DNA of 7,408 bases from NCBI GenBank assembly GCA_017419065.1, contig JAFOMB010000248.1, positions 1 to 7,408 on the forward strand, given 5' to 3'. Below, piece by piece: positions 5,618 through 7,408 of the stretch. The first letter of the stretch is position 1. Every line of letters begins with the position of its first letter. A model generated the notes under the pieces. The model was not told the DNA's origin, did no database searches, and was given only the letters and a program-made list of their open reading frames with translations. Made by a program: the position numbers and the translations under genes. Source of the DNA: Erysipelotrichaceae bacterium (lineage in GTDB: Bacteria; Bacillota_I; Bacilli_A; Erysipelotrichales; Erysipelotrichaceae).

Positions 5618-5998
5618 TTATGCTTCCCCGTCTTTTTCGGAAAATTCCTCTTCTCTGGCGAAAAGAGCACGGGTAAAGAGGCTCTGGAGTTCATCGTTGA
5701 AGGCGTCATGGAACTTGAGACTGGCACAGTCATTCTCGGTGAGACGGTCGATGTGTTTGTTTATGAGGGAGGAGAGTTCGACAGTGACGGTCTTCTTCAT
5801 GGAAGAACGGCGGAACTTGGAGAGGACACATTCCAGCATCCTCTTCTCTGTAAGGGCATGGACAGGTCTGACGAGCTTGCGGACGAGGAGGGTCGTCTCA
5901 TCTTCATAGAAGACGGAGAAACCGTCATCGACGTAGGCATCGCGTATGACCTCTTCGATCAGAGGATCGACATTGACTAAGAGATAGTATTCATTCAT
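5618..5998 (-). CDS. Small hypothetical protein, family not recognised
   Basis: I do not recognise this 126-residue protein. It is soluble-looking, with no signal peptide or membrane segment. An N-terminal alpha/beta stretch (MNEYYLLVNVDPLIEEVIRD, then DDGFSVFYEDETTLLVRKLV) is followed by a basic, helical middle (RRSSMKKTVTVELSSLINKH) and a charged C-terminal helix ending in EEEFSEKDGEA. It begins 21 bases after the stop of the hydroxyacid dehydrogenase gene on the same strand, so the two are probably one operon. The start is uncertain. ATG 5998 is preferred, but an in-frame GTG at 6016 would add six residues, and neither has a good ribosome binding site, which suggests coupling to the upstream gene. 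A hairpin follows directly. Coding is supported by its uninterrupted frame filling the gap between a gene and a terminator, with neighbour-like codon use. Confidence 0.75.
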   Translation of the reverse strand: MNEYYLLVNVDPLIEEVIRDAYVDDGFSVFYEDETTLLVRKLVRPVHALTEKRMLECVLSKFRRSSMKKTVTVELSSLINKHIDRLTENDCASLKFHDAFNDELQSLFTRALFAREEEFSEKDGEA

Positions 5999-6019
5999 AG
6001 ATTCTGTATAACACACTTT

Positions 6020-6973
6020 CTAGCGGAGTTCCAGTCTGTTTACGACATTGACCGGTTCTCCCCTGCGGTAGGCTTCGATATTCTCTTTGATGATGGAGAG
6101 AAGCCTCTTTCTCGTATCATTGGCTTTCCAGCCGATATGCGGTGTCAGGATGACATTGTCCATGTCAAAGAGAGGGCTCTTTGGATCGAGAGGTTCTCTC
6201 TCCTGTACATCCAAAGCGGCTCCGGCGATAGTGCCTTCTTTGAGAGCTCTGATCAGGGCTTCTTCATCTACGAGGGCACCCCGGGAGGTGTTGATGAGGA
6301 AGGCAGTCTTCTTCATAGTGGAGAGGGCCTTTTCATCGATGATGTGTCTTGTTTTCTCCGTGAGCGGACAGTGCAGGGAGATGTAGTCACTCTGCTTCAG
6401 CAGTTCTTCGAAAGACGCATGTCTTACCCCTTCTCTGTCTTCCTTCGGTGTACGGGTATAGACCAGGACATCCATGCCTAAGGCTAAAGCGACATCTCTG
6501 ACTCTGGATCCGATATGACCTTCTCCGATGATGCCGAGGGTCTTGCGGAAGACTTCGTTGTGACTGACCCGGAGGTATTCGCTGAAATTCCTCTTATCTC
6601 CCCTTTCGATCATGCGCATCTGCTGGCCCAGAGAAGAAGAACACATCAGAAGGAAGGCAATGGCCATCTCGGACACGGATTCCGTGGAATAGGCCGGGAT
6701 ATTGCAGACGAGGATGCCTCTTTTCCCTGCTGCCTTGATATCGATATTGTTGAAGCCGGTACCGGCCTCGACGATGAGTTTCAGAGAATCAGGAAGTCTG
6801 CTGATGAGTTCCCTGTCTACCGGATTCTCCTTGGTGATCAGGACTTCCGCGCCCTTCGCTCTTTCCGCGACATTCTCGCTGTCTTCATAGACATCGACTT
6901 CTTCACTTAAGGAAGAGAAATCGAGCAGACCGTCATAACTCATCTTCTTTGAACATAAAACCACTGTTTTCAT
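6020..6973 (-). CDS. D-2-hydroxyacid dehydrogenase family protein
   Basis: A 317-residue NAD(P)-dependent dehydrogenase that reduces 2-oxoacids (glyoxylate, hydroxypyruvate, phosphoglycerate-like or branched 2-oxoacids) to D-2-hydroxyacids. The nucleotide-binding GIIGEGHIG is at 147-155. The substrate-loop VEAGTGFNNID (68-78) and NIPAYSTESVSEMA (91-104) are typical. The catalytic triad is Arg231 (NTSRGALVDE), Glu260 (DVQEREPL) and His279 (LTPHIGW). The residue after beta-2 is not the Asp of NAD-specific enzymes: VYTRTP (171-176) suggests NADP(H) use, which is inference. I chose ATG 6973 because MKTVVLCSKK is the natural family N-terminus, with GGGGT at 6981-6985 upstream. The frame stays open 65 codons further, but that part lies over the divergent promoter and start. 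The exact substrate cannot be assigned. Confidence 0.93.
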   Translation of the reverse strand: MKTVVLCSKKMSYDGLLDFSSLSEEVDVYEDSENVAERAKGAEVLITKENPVDRELISRLPDSLKLIVEAGTGFNNIDIKAAGKRGILVCNIPAYSTESVSEMAIAFLLMCSSSLGQQMRMIERGDKRNFSEYLRVSHNEVFRKTLGIIGEGHIGSRVRDVALALGMDVLVYTRTPKEDREGVRHASFEELLKQSDYISLHCPLTEKTRHIIDEKALSTMKKTAFLINTSRGALVDEEALIRALKEGTIAGAALDVQEREPLDPKSPLFDMDNVILTPHIGWKANDTRKRLLSIIKENIEAYRRGEPVNVVNRLELR

Positions 6974-6994
6974 ATACTGTACCCCGTTTCTATT

Positions 6995-7000
6995 ATTATA
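6995..7000 (-). promoter_or_regulatory. Candidate -10 box of the hydroxyacid dehydrogenase gene
   Basis: The minus strand has a perfect TATAAT at 7000-6995, 21 bases before the ATG at 6973, implying a leader of about 15 bases. No good -35 hexamer is seen at 16-18 bp spacing. Confidence 0.45.
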
Positions 7001-7081
7001 CAGAGACTCTGATACTCCATGATCAGGAATGCATCCGGAAAGGAAGGATAAAAATGATACATAAAGTAACAGAAAAGAGAA

Positions 7082-7087
7082 TATGAT
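7082..7087 (+). promoter_or_regulatory. Candidate -10 box of the second aminopeptidase gene
   Basis: TATGAT at 7082-7087 lies 25 bases before ATG 7113. No convincing -35 was found upstream. With the divergent -10 at 6995-7000 it makes the 6974-7112 interval a two-way promoter region. Confidence 0.3.
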
Positions 7088-7112
7088 AGGGATATAAACA
7101 AGGAGACCGTTT

Positions 7113-7408
7113 ATGAACAAGATGGAATTGGAAAAATTCGCCAGGGTCTTACTGTGTGTAGGTGTCAATCTGCAGAAGGGGGAAAGCGTCCTGCTTCAGG
7201 CAGATACCTATTCGCTTCCTTTAGCCAGGGAGATGACCAGACAGGCCTTCGATATGGGTGCGAGAGATGTACAGGTGTCGATCGATGACCCGTATGTCAA
7301 TCAGGAGATCACCAGAGGCGCTTCGCTGGAAGTCTTACGGAAGGCGAAGGAATGGGAACTGGAAAGCATCGATTCCATCCTGCGCGATGGAACAGGCGTC
7401 CAGATCGG
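7113..7408 (+). CDS. M29-family aminopeptidase, N-terminal part only
   Basis: The frame opens at ATG 7113 and is still open at the window end, giving 98 residues. AGGAG at 7101-7105, seven bases upstream, supports this start. The N-terminus (RVLLCVGVNLQKGESVLLQA, then AREMTRQAFDMGARDVQV) matches the M29 aminopeptidase N-terminal domain. It parallels the gene at 1027 (LARVGLNVQKGQPVLVEA, then AEECYKLGASNVII). The metal-binding half is outside the window, so activity cannot be judged. It is divergent from the hydroxyacid dehydrogenase gene across a 139-base intergenic region. Confidence 0.85.
   Translation, partial: MNKMELEKFARVLLCVGVNLQKGESVLLQADTYSLPLAREMTRQAFDMGARDVQVSIDDPYVNQEITRGASLEVLRKAKEWELESIDSILRDGTGVQI

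Noticed and set aside
6974..7168. 65-codon N-terminal extension of the hydroxyacid dehydrogenase frame, including a hydrophobic membrane-like stretch
   Set aside because: The family N-terminus and a plausible ribosome binding site fit ATG 6973. The extension covers the divergent promoter region, the -10 box and the start of the 7113 gene on the other strand.
1..7408. Mobile element, CRISPR, toxin-antitoxin or defence system
   Set aside because: No direct repeats with spacers, transposase, integrase, nuclease or defence domains were seen. All long frames are accounted for by metabolic genes or one unknown small protein.

Overview
The window looks like an ordinary chromosomal stretch of a Bacillota (Firmicutes) bacterium. 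Evidence for this is the strong AGGAGG-type ribosome binding sites, compact hairpin terminators with U-tracts, a CCA-encoding tRNA gene, and the protein families present. These are a LURP-one-related protein, a small nitroreductase, M29 aminopeptidases, and a formate-THF ligase / cyclohydrolase / FolD operon. The base composition is balanced rather than AT-rich and proline codons are strongly biased to CCG. An Erysipelotrichia- or Clostridia-like anaerobe is my best guess, but this is inference. I see no mobile element, CRISPR array, phage gene or defence system.

Layout. Plus strand, 1-2226: the 3' end of a LURP-one-related gene with a seven-alanine C-terminus and its terminator, then a probable two-gene operon of a nitroreductase-like flavoprotein and an M29 aminopeptidase. 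A hairpin at 2234-2262 separates this from the converging minus-strand operon. Minus strand, 5390 down to 2261: fhs (formate-THF ligase), fchA (methenyl-THF cyclohydrolase) and folD (methylene-THF dehydrogenase). They are joined by 1-bp and 4-bp stop/start overlaps and transcribed in the order of the pathway. Upstream, on the same strand, lie a tRNA-Pro(CGG) gene with its own terminator, a small unrecognised protein gene, and a D-2-hydroxyacid dehydrogenase gene. At the right edge a second M29 aminopeptidase gene starts divergently and runs out of the window.

How the genes work together. The central operon converts formate and THF to 10-formyl-THF (Fhs), then to 5,10-methenyl-THF (FchA), then to or from 5,10-methylene-THF (FolD). 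The main observation is that this FolD has lost two of the three residues needed for cyclohydrolase activity in bifunctional FolD/MTHFD enzymes: Ile at the catalytic Lys position and Phe at the Gln position. It is therefore probably a dehydrogenase only, with the missing step supplied by the adjacent fchA. The aminopeptidases and the hydroxyacid dehydrogenase point to peptide and amino-acid/2-oxoacid metabolism, but they are not obviously linked to the folate operon.

No wholly new system is evident. The items most worth checking are the subfunctionalised FolD/FchA pair, the encoded poly-Ala tail, the unrecognised small protein, and an apparent substitution at a catalytic tyrosine position in the first aminopeptidase.
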